Assembly: GCA_026874595.1 (NCBI GenBank)
Contig: CM049320.1
Span: 23,385,714-23,449,713 of the forward strand
Direction: 5' to 3'
Source of the DNA: Sipunculus nudus
Taxonomy: Eukaryota; Annelida; Sipuncula; Golfingiida; Sipunculidae
Length of the DNA stretch: 64,000 nt
In this document: positions 1-14,034 of the stretch, piece by piece
How positions within the stretch are numbered: position 1 is the stretch's first letter
Layout of the letters: the number at the start of each line of letters is the position of its first letter
Position numbers and translations under genes: made by a program
The notes under the pieces: generated by a model
What the model was told of the DNA's origin: nothing
The model's database searches: none
What the model saw: the letters and a program-made list of their open reading frames with translations, nothing else

Positions 1-360
1 ATGCTATGCGAGTAACGTTTTTATTCTGTTGAAACTTTGAAACATGGAGGAGATCGCACTGTCCAGAACGTGTGAATTCATGTCGTTTGGTAGTAGGCCT
101 ACAAACATTGTATATGCCGATTAATTATTATAATTATATTAATACGTATAATGCATTCTGAATTGAGAGTTGATCTGAACCTAGCAGTTTATCCTGTACT
201 AAAAAAGCAACATAAATAAAACATAAACAGCAGGATGGATACTGTTAGCCGAACTTTAGACGGTTTTCTATATAATGTAGTTACATGCAGACTATCTGTT
301 GAAAAATTTAGAATTTAAACCACCTTGGGTCTTTTATGCTAATATATATATATGTATATA

Positions 361-432
361 TATAATGCCTATATAAACTGAGTCATTATATATATATACA
401 TATAAAATGACTTAGTATATATAGGCATTATA
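361..432. repeat. near-perfect 27-bp inverted repeat (hairpin)
   Basis: Arms 361-387 and 406-432 pair at 25 of 27 positions around an 18-base AT loop. Each arm contains ATAATGCCTATATA on one strand or the other. It could be a folded-back MITE remnant. Confidence 0.75.
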
Positions 433-2260
433 TCGGCCACTAAGCAGCCCCACTTATGACGGAGGCGAAGTCTCCCGCCAGCCATAGACATTTAATTTTA
501 CTCAAATGATAGAACAACTGAGGCACAAAACTTGTGCAGAAGTCAAAGGAGAAAATCAAATTATGGGACCATCCTTTGCGGTTTGTCAAAGGTAAATTGA
601 TTGACTGAAACCAAGATGCTGATTGAGAAAGCCGTCTCCTCAGGATGGATATCACTAAATGTAGGCTACTGACTATGAGGTAGGTTTTATAGTAACGCGG
701 CTGTAACTAACCAATGAGATTTGTATTTAGAAATTTATGGCACGGCTATAATTATCGGTGCATGCTATTAACACTTCAAACCATGCATCTTGACTGAAAA
801 GTCCTAACTGGGTTGAAAGGTAACTGGCTGAATCCAGGATTTTGGAATCAATGGGAGGGGCCTTGGACCCTAAAAATGGTCCACAACTCCAGAAAGAGGG
901 GTGTACCCTTGCAAGCACTGTAGAAAACATGCAGAAGGTCAATTCCTTATAGCAAAGGAATAGGAGTGGTGGTAGCGGGGAATAGGGTGGTTTACCCCCC
1001 CCCCCCCCTCCCCATCCCACACACCTCGTGGATCCGTACCTGAGGTACGAGTATATTGTATATTTATATACGACTTTATAGACCATTCACTTATAATATT
1101 ATACATGTATAATGCCAATCCCATTGTAAACGTGCAAACGATGCATTCATAGGAGGCTATACAGACATAGAGATCATATATATATATATATATATATAAT
1201 GCTTAAAATAGACAGGGACCACACTAGTCTATAATTGACATTATACTACGCCCAAAATACCACACTGACGTACAAATCTAACGATATATTTTCCATCCCA
1301 CCTATAGGCACGTGACTTTTTATCGGCTTGTGTCTGCCTCTCTATTAATTAATGTGTGCCACATGTTGAAATGCTCAGATGTAACATGTTCTAGTTTATA
1401 ATACGCCGCACAGGGGACGCCACTGAGTTAAACTAAAAAGCCCCCTGAAAATCGGAGAAAAAAGGCCTAAATATTACGTGGAAGTCCTTCTCATATCGTA
1501 ACTCACTTTGAATTAACAGACACATATACACACATTGATTTAACTATATTACGTAAGAAAAAAAAAGAATTAAGAATTAATTCTTTTTATTAATGAATGA
1601 ATTAACTGAAACATCTCAGAAACTTAAAATCTCTATTGGATCATATAAATATTTAAATGTCGGGCATAAAATGGAGAAGAATAATTCATGAGCAAGAATT
1701 AAAATATAAAGTAACAGATAAAAATTTGGATTTTACAATATTTCTTAATAAATGTCTGCAGTAATACGGAAATAATGTATTAAACATTGTTCATACTTTT
1801 GAATTTGCGTTAACGAAAAATGGGTAAAAATAAGACAACATCAAACTTGATTCAAAGTAAATGATAAATACCTGTTTGCAGCAGTTCACTAACAAAAAGT
1901 TAGGCTATATTTATTTATTATAGATTAAATTATACTTTTACGGGAAAATGTTATTAAGTTTAGGCCTACTTGTGACTTACGTGGCCGTCCATCAGGTCTA
2001 ACATAGGACACCAGGGTCCAGTGATGGACTAACTTGTGACGTGTTATAATTTTGCAGTTCACTGAAAAAAGTTGTAATTCATGTTGATAATTATGTAAAT
2101 GATATGATTTTGATACGAATTAAAAACATAACACCTTTCACGTTATTAAATATCACTTTATAATTAATGTATTTATTAAACATTGTCCAATATGATAAAT
2201 ACTTGAAGCCATGCTTTGTAATATATTTTATATATTTAATATTCGACTACAATATTCAGT

Positions 2261-2332
2261 TCCGTGTTAGTATAGTGGTGAGTATCCCCGCCTGTCACGC
2301 GGGAGACCGGGGTTCGATTCCCCGACACGGAG
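2261..2332 (+). tRNA. tRNA-Asp (anticodon GTC)
   Basis: A complete cloverleaf of 72 nt with no intron. The acceptor stem is TCCGTGT/ACACGGA (2261-2267 with 2325-2331) and the discriminator is G2332. The anticodon stem is CCCGC/GCGGG with loop CTGTCAC, so the anticodon is GTC at 2294-2296. The T stem is CGGGG/CCCCG around TTCGATT. The A-box-like TAGTATAGTGG and B-box GGTTCGATTCC are intact, and a T5 Pol III terminator follows at 2339-2343. The acceptor stem differs from the usual animal tRNA-Asp form but remains fully paired. The gene lies inside a chordin intron on the opposite strand. Confidence 0.96.
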
Positions 2333-2338
2333 ACACTC

Positions 2339-2343
2339 TTTTT
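2339..2343 (+). terminator. Pol III T5 terminator of tRNA-Asp
   Basis: Five T residues begin seven bases after the tRNA discriminator base, the usual Pol III stop. Confidence 0.8.
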
Positions 2344-2714
2344 ATTTTATATCCGTTCAATATTTATTTCTCTGTTCAATAAATTTCATCCTTATATAAT
2401 ATGAACATTTTCATTAATTATATTGACACAGACTAATTTTATTCCGTTCCATTTATTTTTTTTTTTGTTTAGAAAGTAGTTCTTAAAACCTGTTAGAAGC
2501 ACTTACACACGTACGCAAACATAAAAGGACAAAAACCCGTCCTTTACCGCCATCTATTGGTATCAAAATAAACTAGAAAGCTCGATTGGCCGATTCCTAT
2601 TAGTTCACTTAATTCTCATCAGATGTCGCAACATCGTTAGGGATGGTGGTGTTTTGCTTGATTTCAAGCGCTGCCACTTATTCACCGGATATCAATAATA
2701 ATGAAAATTCTTAC

Positions 2715-2821
2715 CTCAAACTTGATTCTGCCATTTGGTAAAACCTGAACGAGTGCGCCTCCAGCGCCACCTGTCCGCGTAGGACGGTAAGCCTCGGCCC
2801 CTGACAAAACGGCCTGTAGTA
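2715..2821 (-). CDS. chrd: chordin exon 11: start of CHRD domain 3
   Basis: The exon is 107 bp, acceptor GTTTTCAG, donor GTAAGA (2714-2709). Two bases complete a valine, then 35 codons begin LQAVLSGAEAYRPTRTGGAG and end NGRIKFE in phase 0. Cys-x-Val-Leu-Gln-(S/A)-Val-Leu at the exon 10/11 junction matches the vertebrate chordin CHRD3 start closely. No further coding exon was found between 1 and 2714, so intron 11 is longer than 2.7 kb. Confidence 0.95.
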
Positions 2822-2886
2822 CTGAAAACAGAAAAATATACATTATTATAAATAATTTATATATTTTTGCTGAACAAATTAAATTC

Positions 2887-2941
<55 letters not shown>

Positions 2942-5428
2942 ACCGATTACTACTAAACCTTACAAATTATCAATATTAAATATTCCTAGAATATTTTCAA
3001 ACAAAAAAGGTCCATAAAAAACAAACTATCCTCATTGCTCAGTATGATCAACATATATGAAATGATTAAAATTCGTAGGTTCCTATAGAAAAGTCTGAAT
3101 TCTCACCATTACAAGTTAATCTTGGAGTCAGCTTTCCGCGGAGTATTTTTCCTTCTTCTGTTGCCATGGCAATGCTGAGTTTACCGCGTGCCATCTGTCG
3201 GAGTAAACGGGATGAAACCCCGGACCAAAGTCCAGTAAACTCCTCAATCTGTGGAGAAGAAACATACACGATCATTCATCAAGGAAAACTGACCGGTTTG
3301 TCCGGTTTAACGAAACTATGGAAGCATTTCTGTACATGAATTATCCGATGAATATCCAAGAGAACCTAATGTGGGGATGAGAGTGGGTTAACACAAACCA
3401 GATGTTATTGTAACTATTAATGTCCACTATGAGAACACCAAACAGGATTTTACACGGAAACTGCTATACGGTTAATGAAATATATCTCGCAAAACAATTC
3501 AATAAGATCGCTGACTGGCAGTCATATTGGATTTCCAATGGGTCTGATTTTCGATAACGCCCGTCCTATCATGCAGGGTTGTTTAGGTATAAGACTGGCT
3601 TAATTCCTACAGATTGTTGTCTTTGCAATTAAAGGTGTACTTAATAATGAATATTGGGCGGATATAATGCACCTGAGCACCTTTTGGATCGCCGGTTGCA
3701 TTTTGTGGAAAAAGGTTATTTCTGCAAAATGATTTTGTTTAATGTAAATGTAAAATGTATATATTTAGGAACCACATTTTAAGATATCGTTGCATATTAC
3801 CATGAATACAAATATCCATGCGTACAACAAGTATGAATTTACCAGTAACGTGTGCAATTAGAATATGGAATATACAGTTTACATGATAGTACGTACGTGA
3901 TATACTGAAAGTAATGAATTGACTAAATGATAGAGTTTATCGCAGTTTAAGAGTTTAGTAAAAACGGTCCTTACCTGCCAAGCAAAGAACGAATACTGAC
4001 AAGTTCTCTATGTCACGAGACTGAGGCTTGGCAGGGTTCGCGTCGCGGTCCGTGACATTGTCCGAATGAAAACAATAGGAACAACGGAAAACCGGTTGGG
4101 TAATGAGGAACCAAGCAAACAAGGCAACCAAGGCAACTGCGGGGCAATTCATTGACCAGTTAGGCCAAGCTGATGATATGATACCTGCCAGGCAATTCAG
4201 TTATACCTGATAATATAATACGTGTTATCGGAGCCGTTACATATAGTTCAAGGGGTCCCAAAGCAACCGATTGTTCAATGCAAAGGAAAAACTGACACAC
4301 AGTCAGGTCATACTGGGGGGACCAGTTCTGCTACCTTAAGCTAAGATTCCATATGTACGGAAATCGGATCTGACATGCGGTATGGGAAATGCGGATAAAA
4401 ATGGATATTGACTATATAAATAACGTGAGATCCCGTATGCGCGGATCCGGCATGCGAAATGCGTATATGGCAAAACGAATCGCTACATGTAGCAATTTAT
4501 GCCGATTTCGCATGCATGGTTTCCAAAAGCGACACATGAAAATATGTTTGTTGCAGTGCCGGTGTACATATGGAATCGCTACATTTGGCACATACGAAAT
4601 CTAAGCTTTAACCTTCAGTAAAAATACCACAGGAAGCATCGGTTGTACGGTTCTTGAGATAAAGGCGTGCAGGACGGACAGAAGTAAACTTGATTACAAG
4701 GGCGTCCCCTTGGGCGCACCCTAATAATTGTTATTGGTAAATTCAGAATGCATGAAATCAATAAAGCTAGTGGACCAATATTGGTTGATATAACGGAGGA
4801 TGTCACTTAATGTCATCGAGGATGACAACACTCTTTTTTCCCTGCAGTTCAATTACGAACATCTTACTTCTTTTTCTTTCTTTTTAAAGCGTGCAACGGT
4901 TGAATTGAAACAAACATTATAAGTACTATAGCTATAGTAGAAAAGTATAAACGTGCCTGCCGTCAATATTCAAAAGTACTGAAAGATTTTTTTTCATACA
5001 CGAGGCTTAAGCATAACGCCGCTGTATATGCGTATAATCGCCTGTCTGATTTGGTAACTGTGCGTGCAATCATGTGACCGTCATCGTGTATGCATATGGG
5101 AGTGAATATGCGAGAAAACCGCCACAGGTACAAGCTAGCATAAAAAAAAAACAGTTTGCACTGATGCAGAAAATAGCAATTCCTCACGGAATGCCGCACG
5201 CTGTTAGAGAAAACACCGAAACCACCTGTTTCATTTTTATGAGAGCGAAATTTAAAGGGAAAGATAAAAGAAACAGACAGCTATTCAGACAGTTAATTTG
5301 TATAAAAGAATTGCTTTCAAAGACTGACTGGCAGAAAATGATTCTATTTTCAAGGAGAGAGAGAGAGAGAGAGGGAGAGAGAGATTAAGACGATGGACAT
5401 GTGGTTACGATATAGGCAGGTACAAACA

Positions 5429-5484
<56 letters not shown>

Positions 5485-5607
5485 CTGTAAGAATTAAAAG
5501 GTTGGAGAAAGGGCGACGGATTTTTTTTTTTTACAATTTCCACAGAGAGAGAGAAAAAAGAGAGAAAGAGAGAGATTTACACGATGGTGGTTACAACAGG
5601 TAGGTAC

Positions 5608-5641
<34 letters not shown>

Positions 5642-8600
5642 TGAGAGTCCAGAGAGGACGACGAAGAAAAGAATAGAGACAACGCGCTGTTTTGAAAACG
5701 CCCAATTTTACGAAAAAAAATAGTGTGTAGGAGAGAAATAAAGCGGCAGATTAAAGAGGAGTGTTTTAGACAGGGTGGGGTTCCGCACTGTTTAAGCTAG
5801 GTCTTGTCTACTAACAGCTGTCCCATGTCTTCTTATTGTAGTAAAGACGAAACAATCTGTAAAACGGCGACGAAGAATGGCAGAGTATCGGTGTAAAGGT
5901 AAAAACAGCCCTCTAAATTATTCCTCGCCCGAAATAAACGAAAATCAAGACCTCTTTCAGACTGGAATATAGTACCAACATAGAGCCGTATTTGTTTTCA
6001 AGCATGTCTCATGAAAATTTGATACGACACCATTTTGCTTTTTTACGTACAATCCCTGTTTCTTATGAACTTGACAAAGGCCTGATTACGTCTAATCGCT
6101 TGCTTAAACTTTATAAATGGTGCCAAAAAGCGTTGAGGATACATCAAGATCGGATTGAATTAAAAACAGCACTAAATTAAGACCCCAAAAGTTATTTTTA
6201 AGTACATACCCATAATGTTAGATAATTGAATTATATGAGTAATTTGCTTCAGTGTTATCAGCCAGACATTCGGTCGTCGTAATTCTAACTGTTCATGTGT
6301 CAAAATGACTTAAACACAACGCTAAAAACTTATGTTCTGCAAGGGGTAATTACTCCCTATAGCGTATACAAGGCACTGTAATTTTTTTCCAAAATTGTTG
6401 AATCCGCATTATGCCAGCGAGCCCCATTTTCAGCCCTGATTAGAATTTACCATGATTTAAACATTTTACTGTGTGTGTGCATCTACGGGTTAAAATTTGT
6501 ATTGTTGTAACCCCGATTCTTGTTTATTTAGAAACTATAACCTAACAATAACATGCATGGTACACTTGTTTTGGAAATAACCTTAAATCATATCCTATAA
6601 TTGGAGAAACACACTGATTTGCAAATATATCCATGTATCCCATATTATCTTATATAAGCATTATGCATGTATAATGACAACATTTTAAAAAATGTGTTTT
6701 ATTATACTTACGTCTCTGTCTTTTGGAATTGTGGTCTCCATCAACTGTCGTCCCTTCCTCCTCTCAAAAGCGACTCGCGCCACGCGACCTGCTGAACATA
6801 GAAACAACATGGATCATATAGAACAACAGAGGATTATAACACAGCAGCAGAACCGTGTCCGTGCTGTTTTACTTTTCATTTTCTACATTTTGACCTACGA
6901 CATCCGACTTGCGACTTCCGAGTTTTAGTGTGTGCAAAAGATAAGGATGGCGGTACTGAACGATTCTGAAATGATTACGAGGAATGAATCAGTCAGAGTG
7001 CGACAAGGGAACGGATATATAACAAGGAGGTACTAGCTGTCAGGAGAATGTCTCGACGGTGGGAGTTTAGCGGCGATTGGACCCGCAGCGGGGAAGGAGC
7101 CGGAATAACGCACTTCAGTGACCACGCCCCTCAATGTTTTTAAAGTAGGACTAAATATTTTAGGACTGAATATTTTAGGGTTATGTTATTTGTACTTTTC
7201 AGGAAATTAATTTTTTTTAAGTATACACGATAGTTGAAAAAACAGTTGATTATTGGAGCTGTATCGGTTGGCCCTTCCGATGCATTCTATATATCGCATT
7301 ATGTGCACTAATAATATTTTTCATTTGCTGCCATGATGGCCTTATTCCAAAATAAAGGCAGTGAAAATGTTCAATTTTTTTTTAAATTGTCATGTCAGGT
7401 TTTATTCATTACACTGGACTTAAACCCAAAGAACAGAAGTATACACTTGGTTAAACTATTCATATGTCTATATCATATCATATCCAACTGTCATAATTAT
7501 ATTTTACCATGCTTGTAATGAGTTTTGCATCACTTTAGGCACATTCCTCATGTTGTGTCGCACTGTGCTCTAGCTCTCGGCGATAAAATTATATTAACAT
7601 TATTTATATTTTGATTGTTTATATATAATTGGAGGTTGCTATGGGTTCCTTATATCTATAAAAATACGAATGGTGTATCCTTACAGTTGAGTGTGTAGTA
7701 TTAAGTATTTTACACATAAACACGCGAGTCTACTGAGGTAGGCTACATATATTCGCGATGCTGACTTTGCACGACTTTCACTATTTTATAGTGTTTCATG
7801 AGAGTTCCAGTTTCGCCAGTTCACCGTAATTCATTTTCGCGATAATTTAATTTTCGCCACCAGGACCTGATGGATTTCCAGCTGAATTCTATCATAAATT
7901 TTGGGAAGATATTAAAAATTATTTTATGGCTCCTCTAAACCATTCATTTTATAATGGTATCTTACCAGTCACAATGCGACAAGGAGTGATATGTCTTGTC
8001 TCCCAAAAAGGTAAAGATTCTTTGCTTTTAAAGAACTGGCGTCCTCTCTCTTTATTAAACACTGATTATCAAATTATTGCAAAACTTTAGCTAATAGACT
8101 TAAGACAGTACTTTCCTCTATCATTCATTCTGACCAAACAGGTTTCATGGAAAATAGATATATTGGAGAAAATATCATAAAAATTACAGACATACTTGCA
8201 CATTCAAACAAACATATAGTAAAAAGTTACCTATTGTCAATAGATTTAGAAAAAGCTTATGATTTTTTGGAATAAACCCATATTCAGAATACACTACAGC
8301 TGTTAAATTTTGGACCAGGTTTTAGAAAATGGATTCAAATACTTTATACAAACATAAAAAGCTGTGTTATAAACAGAGGATGGGCTACTCCTTACTTTAG
8401 CATAAACCGAGGTGTTAGACAAGGCTGTCCCTTGTCACCATATTTATTTGTTCTAGCCTCGGAAATGTTAGCAATTAAAAAAGGAATAATTCTAAAATCA
8501 AAGGTGTAAACATTGGGGGAGTAGAACATAAATTAATACAGTATGCTGATGATACAGTTGTAACTCTTACTGCATGGTGGTACCAAGTCTATTAAAGAAC

Positions 8601-11600
8601 TTATGGGAATATTTAAAGAATTTGAACAAATATCTGGACTAAAAGTAAATATAGATAAAACTGTAGTGATACCAATGACACCTTTAGCTAGTGAAAAAGA
8701 AAATATTGAAAGACTAGGTCTTCAGTGGTGTACTGAGCCTATAAAGATTTTGGGAATATATATTCATCCTGATTGGAGAAAGATGAAAGATATTAACTAT
8801 AAAGAAATACTCAGTAAAATTAAAACAATAAATATATGGTCAAATAGAGGAATGTCACTATCTGGAAAAATTGCTATATTAAAAACACATATCCTGTCAC
8901 AATTAATATATGCACTACAGGTACTACCAAATCCATCTGATACATACATAAAAGATATAGAATCACTATTTTGGAAATTTATTTGGGGTAAACAAGACAA
9001 GATTAAACGAAGCATACTTATAGCATCTATTGAAAAAGGAGGACTTGATATGATACACTTAAAATCTAATATCGAAGCTTTAAAAATAGTCCGGGTTAAA
9101 CGTTTTCTGTCTGGTCCTTTAGAACATGGTTGGAGACAGTTAATATACAACTTAAAAGAATGGGCTCTTATATATTTAAATGTAATCTTAGGTCTAGTGA
9201 CACAATCCATTTTGATAATTTATGTAACCCTTTTTGGAGAGATGTTCTAGAAGCATGGTGTAAATATAACTTCAAGAATGTTTACACCCCTGATGAAATT
9301 TTAAGTCAAGTGTTGTTCTATAATTCACATATAAAAATAGATAAAAAACAGTATTCAGTAAAGAAATGTACAATGCTGGTGTCACAAAATTATATGATAT
9401 TATAAAGAATAAAGATAGAAAATACACATTTCTGTCACTTACAGAACTGACAAAAAAGGTTAAAATTAGGGAAATGCAGTATTTAAGTATAATTGACGCA
9501 ATTCCAGTAACTTGGAAAAACTAGTTTAAACATGTGATATTACACATAATTTCATTCCAGATAAAACAAATATGGATATAATCATGAACTTTAAGAAAGT
9601 CACAAAGAGGGTTTACAAAGAAATAATAATGGATGTCTGCACTGAACCTTTTAAAACTATTGATAAATGGACTAGAGACATGCAGTGCAACTGTCAAGAT
9701 TAGGTATATGAAGCATTTAAAAATATTAAAAACATCACAATATCAGAAATATAAAGAATGTTTAAAATTGGAAAAGCAAGTAGTGTGCTCTGTTCATTTT
9801 GTAGAATAGAGAAAGAAACAATCATACATCTGTTATATAATTGCAGGGAAATACAACCTTTTTTTACTCAAACAAAAATTGGTTAATAAGTAAACACATC
9901 CCAGTGACAGAAAATCTTTTCAGTAAAACATTTTTAAATATGTATATGTATGCAAATGTAAAGAAATAAGGCCAAACTTCACCAGTTACAAGCTCTATGT
10001 AGAACAGATATATACAATAGAAAGAAATATTGCTCACAACAAAGGAAATATATCAATACACATAAAAAAAATGGAATCCACTTTTTGTAGAAAACCCTAT
10101 TTCATGTAACTTAAATTAACTTTGATGTACGGTTTACAATAATCATATTCTTCTAATATGAAATATTACTATTGTAATGCAATTTAGTCTTTATATTTAG
10201 AGAACACTGTCATCCTAAATTCAATGAGTGTCAACGTACTCAGTCTCAAACATGAAAGATAACAATTCAAGATTTAATTGATACCTCCCGAAAAAAAGCA
10301 CAATATGTCGCTTTTTTTTTTGTCTCATAACATAAATATCACTTTACTAACATGTATTTTGTAATTATATAAGGTTATTGCCTCTTGCTTATAAATGCTT
10401 TTGATTTAGCTCAGATGTATTTCAGTTATGAATGTCAATGTGTTGTATTCAACATTGTATTTATGTGTGTGTAAACTGTTGTATTTAATTTTGTATTATG
10501 TTTGTGTAAAATGTTGTATACAATAAAACAAATAAAAAAAATAAAAAAAAAATTTAATTTTCGCCAAAATCGCGAATTTGTAACCTACAAGAACAAAAAG
10601 CCAACTGCAGTGCCTGGCTTTGTTTTAACCAAAAGCTGTATTAACATCAGCAGCTTATACATAATGTCTGAGGAAAGGAAACAAATTACATATTTCATCA
10701 TTTAGTTTTACCACAGAGTGTACTTCTATATTAACTAGATGTATATGCAGTCCCCCCCCCCTCCCCCAAGCCTGCAACTGAGCGATAATGTCTGCATCAA
10801 TAGCAATATAAGGTCAAGGTAAAAAATAAATACCAAATGCGGATCTGTGACCAAGGACTATTATTTTGTAGAAATTCAGCTTCTGAAAATCAGACATATC
10901 GGAGATTTAGCGCAAACAGAAAATATTCAAATAAAAATGATTTTATGAACGTCAGGATATCTGTTCATATAAACCATCTACCTGAATTTTTTAGTAATCC
11001 TACGGAACGAATGATGAAGTTTACTTCATTGTTCTTTTCATTCATAGTAACCATGGCAACCCCGCCGCTGCCGTCCTCGGAGTCGGGTTCCATCAACGCT
11101 GTGAACGTCTCTACAACACATGCACACACAAATTAAAAAAATACATGAAAGAAAACAAATTACTGAACATCAATTTATAGCTTTTTTTCATATCTGTTTA
11201 AATAATGCATACACTTTCAGCATTCACTTATTGAAAACAATTTAAATGACATATGCATTCATAAGAGCAGTGGGGCATTTATAAACGCTGCATGATTGTT
11301 AAGTGACAAAAGCTACCAATATTCATAAGTGACACTTATACATGCCTCAGGAACGGGTTTTATTCATTCTACAGTTATTGTAAAATACTCCTAAATAACG
11401 ACGTTGGTGGGTGTCGCTCCTATATATACACCAGTGAACCAGTTTTCTAACACTGCTGGATGCTCTCATGCATGACCAAATGTGATGCTCATATTTGTGA
11501 ATATGCTTTAATGACGTTCCTGCCAAATTCATACCAAGACCTAATCGTTTCTTCATTGGCCCAATCCCGAAATGCCCTAAACATTTCATGAGATTCCGTT

Positions 11601-13856
11601 CATGATTGCATGAGTTATGTCGTGAACAAACATGCACACACGAAATGGGATGAACGCATACTCTCCTATCGGTGGCAATTAGACGTCTGATTAATTCCCT
11701 ACCTGTGCTCAGTGCGCGGTGGGGCTCCACTCGACCTCCGACCTCTCCCTGAGGATACTGTGACGTCACAATTGACGTATGCATTTTGACGTCATGCAGG
11801 TACTTGACGTAGGTGTAGCCGATATTCCGCCATTCTCCGCATATCTTAAAAAAAATTGTAACATCTTTATACCTCCTTATGACTTAGGCCAAATGCTATT
11901 TTGTTTTACAATTGAGGCTCGAGTGAATTAATCAACCCAATTTAACTAAAGATTAAAATATTCTGAAAGGTAGGAATTTTGTTCCCGTTATCGAACCATG
12001 CACGGAACAAATCAAAATATGTTCAGTACGCATATTTTTAACCATTATTAAAAACAAATTGATTGAAGAATATTACTAAATACATCACTGCCGAACCGGA
12101 CTACCTACCATATAATCCTTTTTGTTTGTTTTATGTAGATCATACTCGTGAAGGATATTCCCTTGATCATCGGTAAACCTGAGGTAGCGAGGTTTAATAA
12201 GCCTGGAAAACAAATCAAATACATTAAATAACTGTCAAATATCTTTGTATGACTTATCGAGAAATCTAAGCCATGTTTACACTAAACATATGAGATATGC
12301 TTATAGTGCCTCATTACTGATTAGTATTGACTGACAGAAAGCAAAAGTAATGGAACCAGTTCGGAAACTTGAAAGTGTAATTTTTTTCCCATTCGGGTTC
12401 AGATTAGAATTTTACAAACTTTAAAACATATAAGAATATGTTTTAAACTTGTAATCTTATCTTAGACTCTTGGCGATCTTTTTTTTTTTTAATTTATGCA
12501 TTTAGAAACTTAAGATTATGCTCACCTTGAAAAGGTCACAGTAAAGGTCAAGGTTGTATCTTTCAGAGTAAAGCGCCCCCTGGCGACCATGAACGTTGAA
12601 GCTGCTGTTAGCTCAGATTTCCCAATCATTAGTGACATAAACTCTACGACAAATAAAATGACACTGTTAGTCTATTACAGCAAGAACCTATGGAGCATCT
12701 CATAGGAAATTATTTAATGAAGAACTGATATTCACCATGACAGTGCAAACTTGACCTCCATGCACCAGAAATAAACATAAGAATGCTGTTTACAATACTG
12801 AAATTATAGCATGATACAATAGAGTTTCTACGCAAAGGTCATACAAGGTTTTCTTATTTTGCGCCTTTTGCCCCCCCCCCCCCCCCCCCCCATATTTAAT
12901 AGTTTTAAACGCATGCGGAAAAACTGTGCGATTTTCTAACTTCTTTGTGGCTATGCAGACGCAAAACGTGGAACGTCTCAATGGGTAAATTATTTGTGTA
13001 TATTCACTCTGTACTCTTAATTTAAAAACTCTAGAAACTTAATTTAATAGTTGCTGGAAAGGTTTTGCTTTTCCTGTTAAATACCTGATTGTTGTACCCT
13101 CCGAGGGGTGGCGCTGTCTGTACCGATATAACCATTTGGTGGCTTTCGACGATTCAATGTTCCATAAAGGTCGGGCGGGCCTAGAGAAGAGAAATGTGTT
13201 AAGGTAATATTCAACGTTATTTCGAAGTAAACATGCAACCAATTTTGTGACTAGTAAAAAATAAGGGTTATGTCGCCAGTAGTAAGTTCTGTCGCAAAAA
13301 GTAAAACAAAAACATCTGACTTCTATTTCAAATAAAAAAACCTGTAATATTGCTTCATGGACATTGCTAAAAGTTTTCAAATATCTAATTCTAATTTCTA
13401 AACTGCCATTTGATAACAATATCGAGATCTGAATGTCTTGTCTACATAATTTTTGCTTGGTTTAGTAAATACGTCTATCAGTGAACTACACAGTATACTG
13501 CATGTGTGGTATATAAATGTTTGTTTTGACTACAGACACCCATTTTCTTCCTGGCTATTACAAATGATAATCCAAAATCCATTTTTACGTATCAAAAGCT
13601 AAATTAGCAATTCGGTATTTAATGACGTCATTAAACTTTTTTTTCCTTAATCGACACCGTTTGGTTAATGATTGTCTTTTCCCTCATACTACGCCAAAGA
13701 TTACTGTGGACCTGCCCTTGGCGAGAGACCGAGGTGACACCGTATATAACAATTATGTTAAGGACTGACTGAATAATTTTTATTTTTTTTTAAATATCCA
13801 ATTCTGCAGGACTGTACAGACATGACGAGAAATGCATTATCAAGTCACCTGACGTG

Positions 13857-13896
<40 letters not shown>

Positions 13897-13981
13897 TGAA
13901 GAAACTTGTTTTTCTTCAGTGTTATATACCGCTCTAGCCTGGTCTAGCCATGGATCACTTTACAACGAAGGGTAACTCTAC

Positions 13982-14034
<53 letters not shown>

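Larger units (their letters stand above)
1..2714 (-). other. chordin intron 11 (partial), no exon seen
   Basis: It holds a long AT hairpin at 361-432, short (AT)n tracts near 345 and 1179, a poly-C run near 1000 and a tRNA-Asp gene on the opposite strand (2261-2332). No phase-0 exon resembling CHRD3 was found. A short exon of about 75 bp could still have been missed. Confidence 0.6.
3249..6711 (-). other. chordin intron 9
   Basis: Non-coding between two phase-matched exons. It holds the 269-bp MITE at 4339-4607 and a GA-rich block at 5350-5640. An open frame at 3955-4152 resembles a signal peptide but does not fit any chordin junction. Confidence 0.85.
6789..10981 (-). other. chordin intron 8, carries a LINE
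   Basis: A 4.2-kb intron, 2.7 kb of which is the LINE at 7860-10550. Without that insertion the intron would be about 1.5 kb. The rest (6789-7843 and 10567-10981) shows no exon. Confidence 0.9.

Noticed and set aside
3955-4152. Minus-strand open frame starting MNCPAVALVALFAWFL with a GTAAGG donor at its end
   Set aside because: It looks like a signal-peptide exon, but it lies between two chordin exons whose phases already join. There is no supporting downstream exon, and the acceptor side is not pyrimidine-rich.
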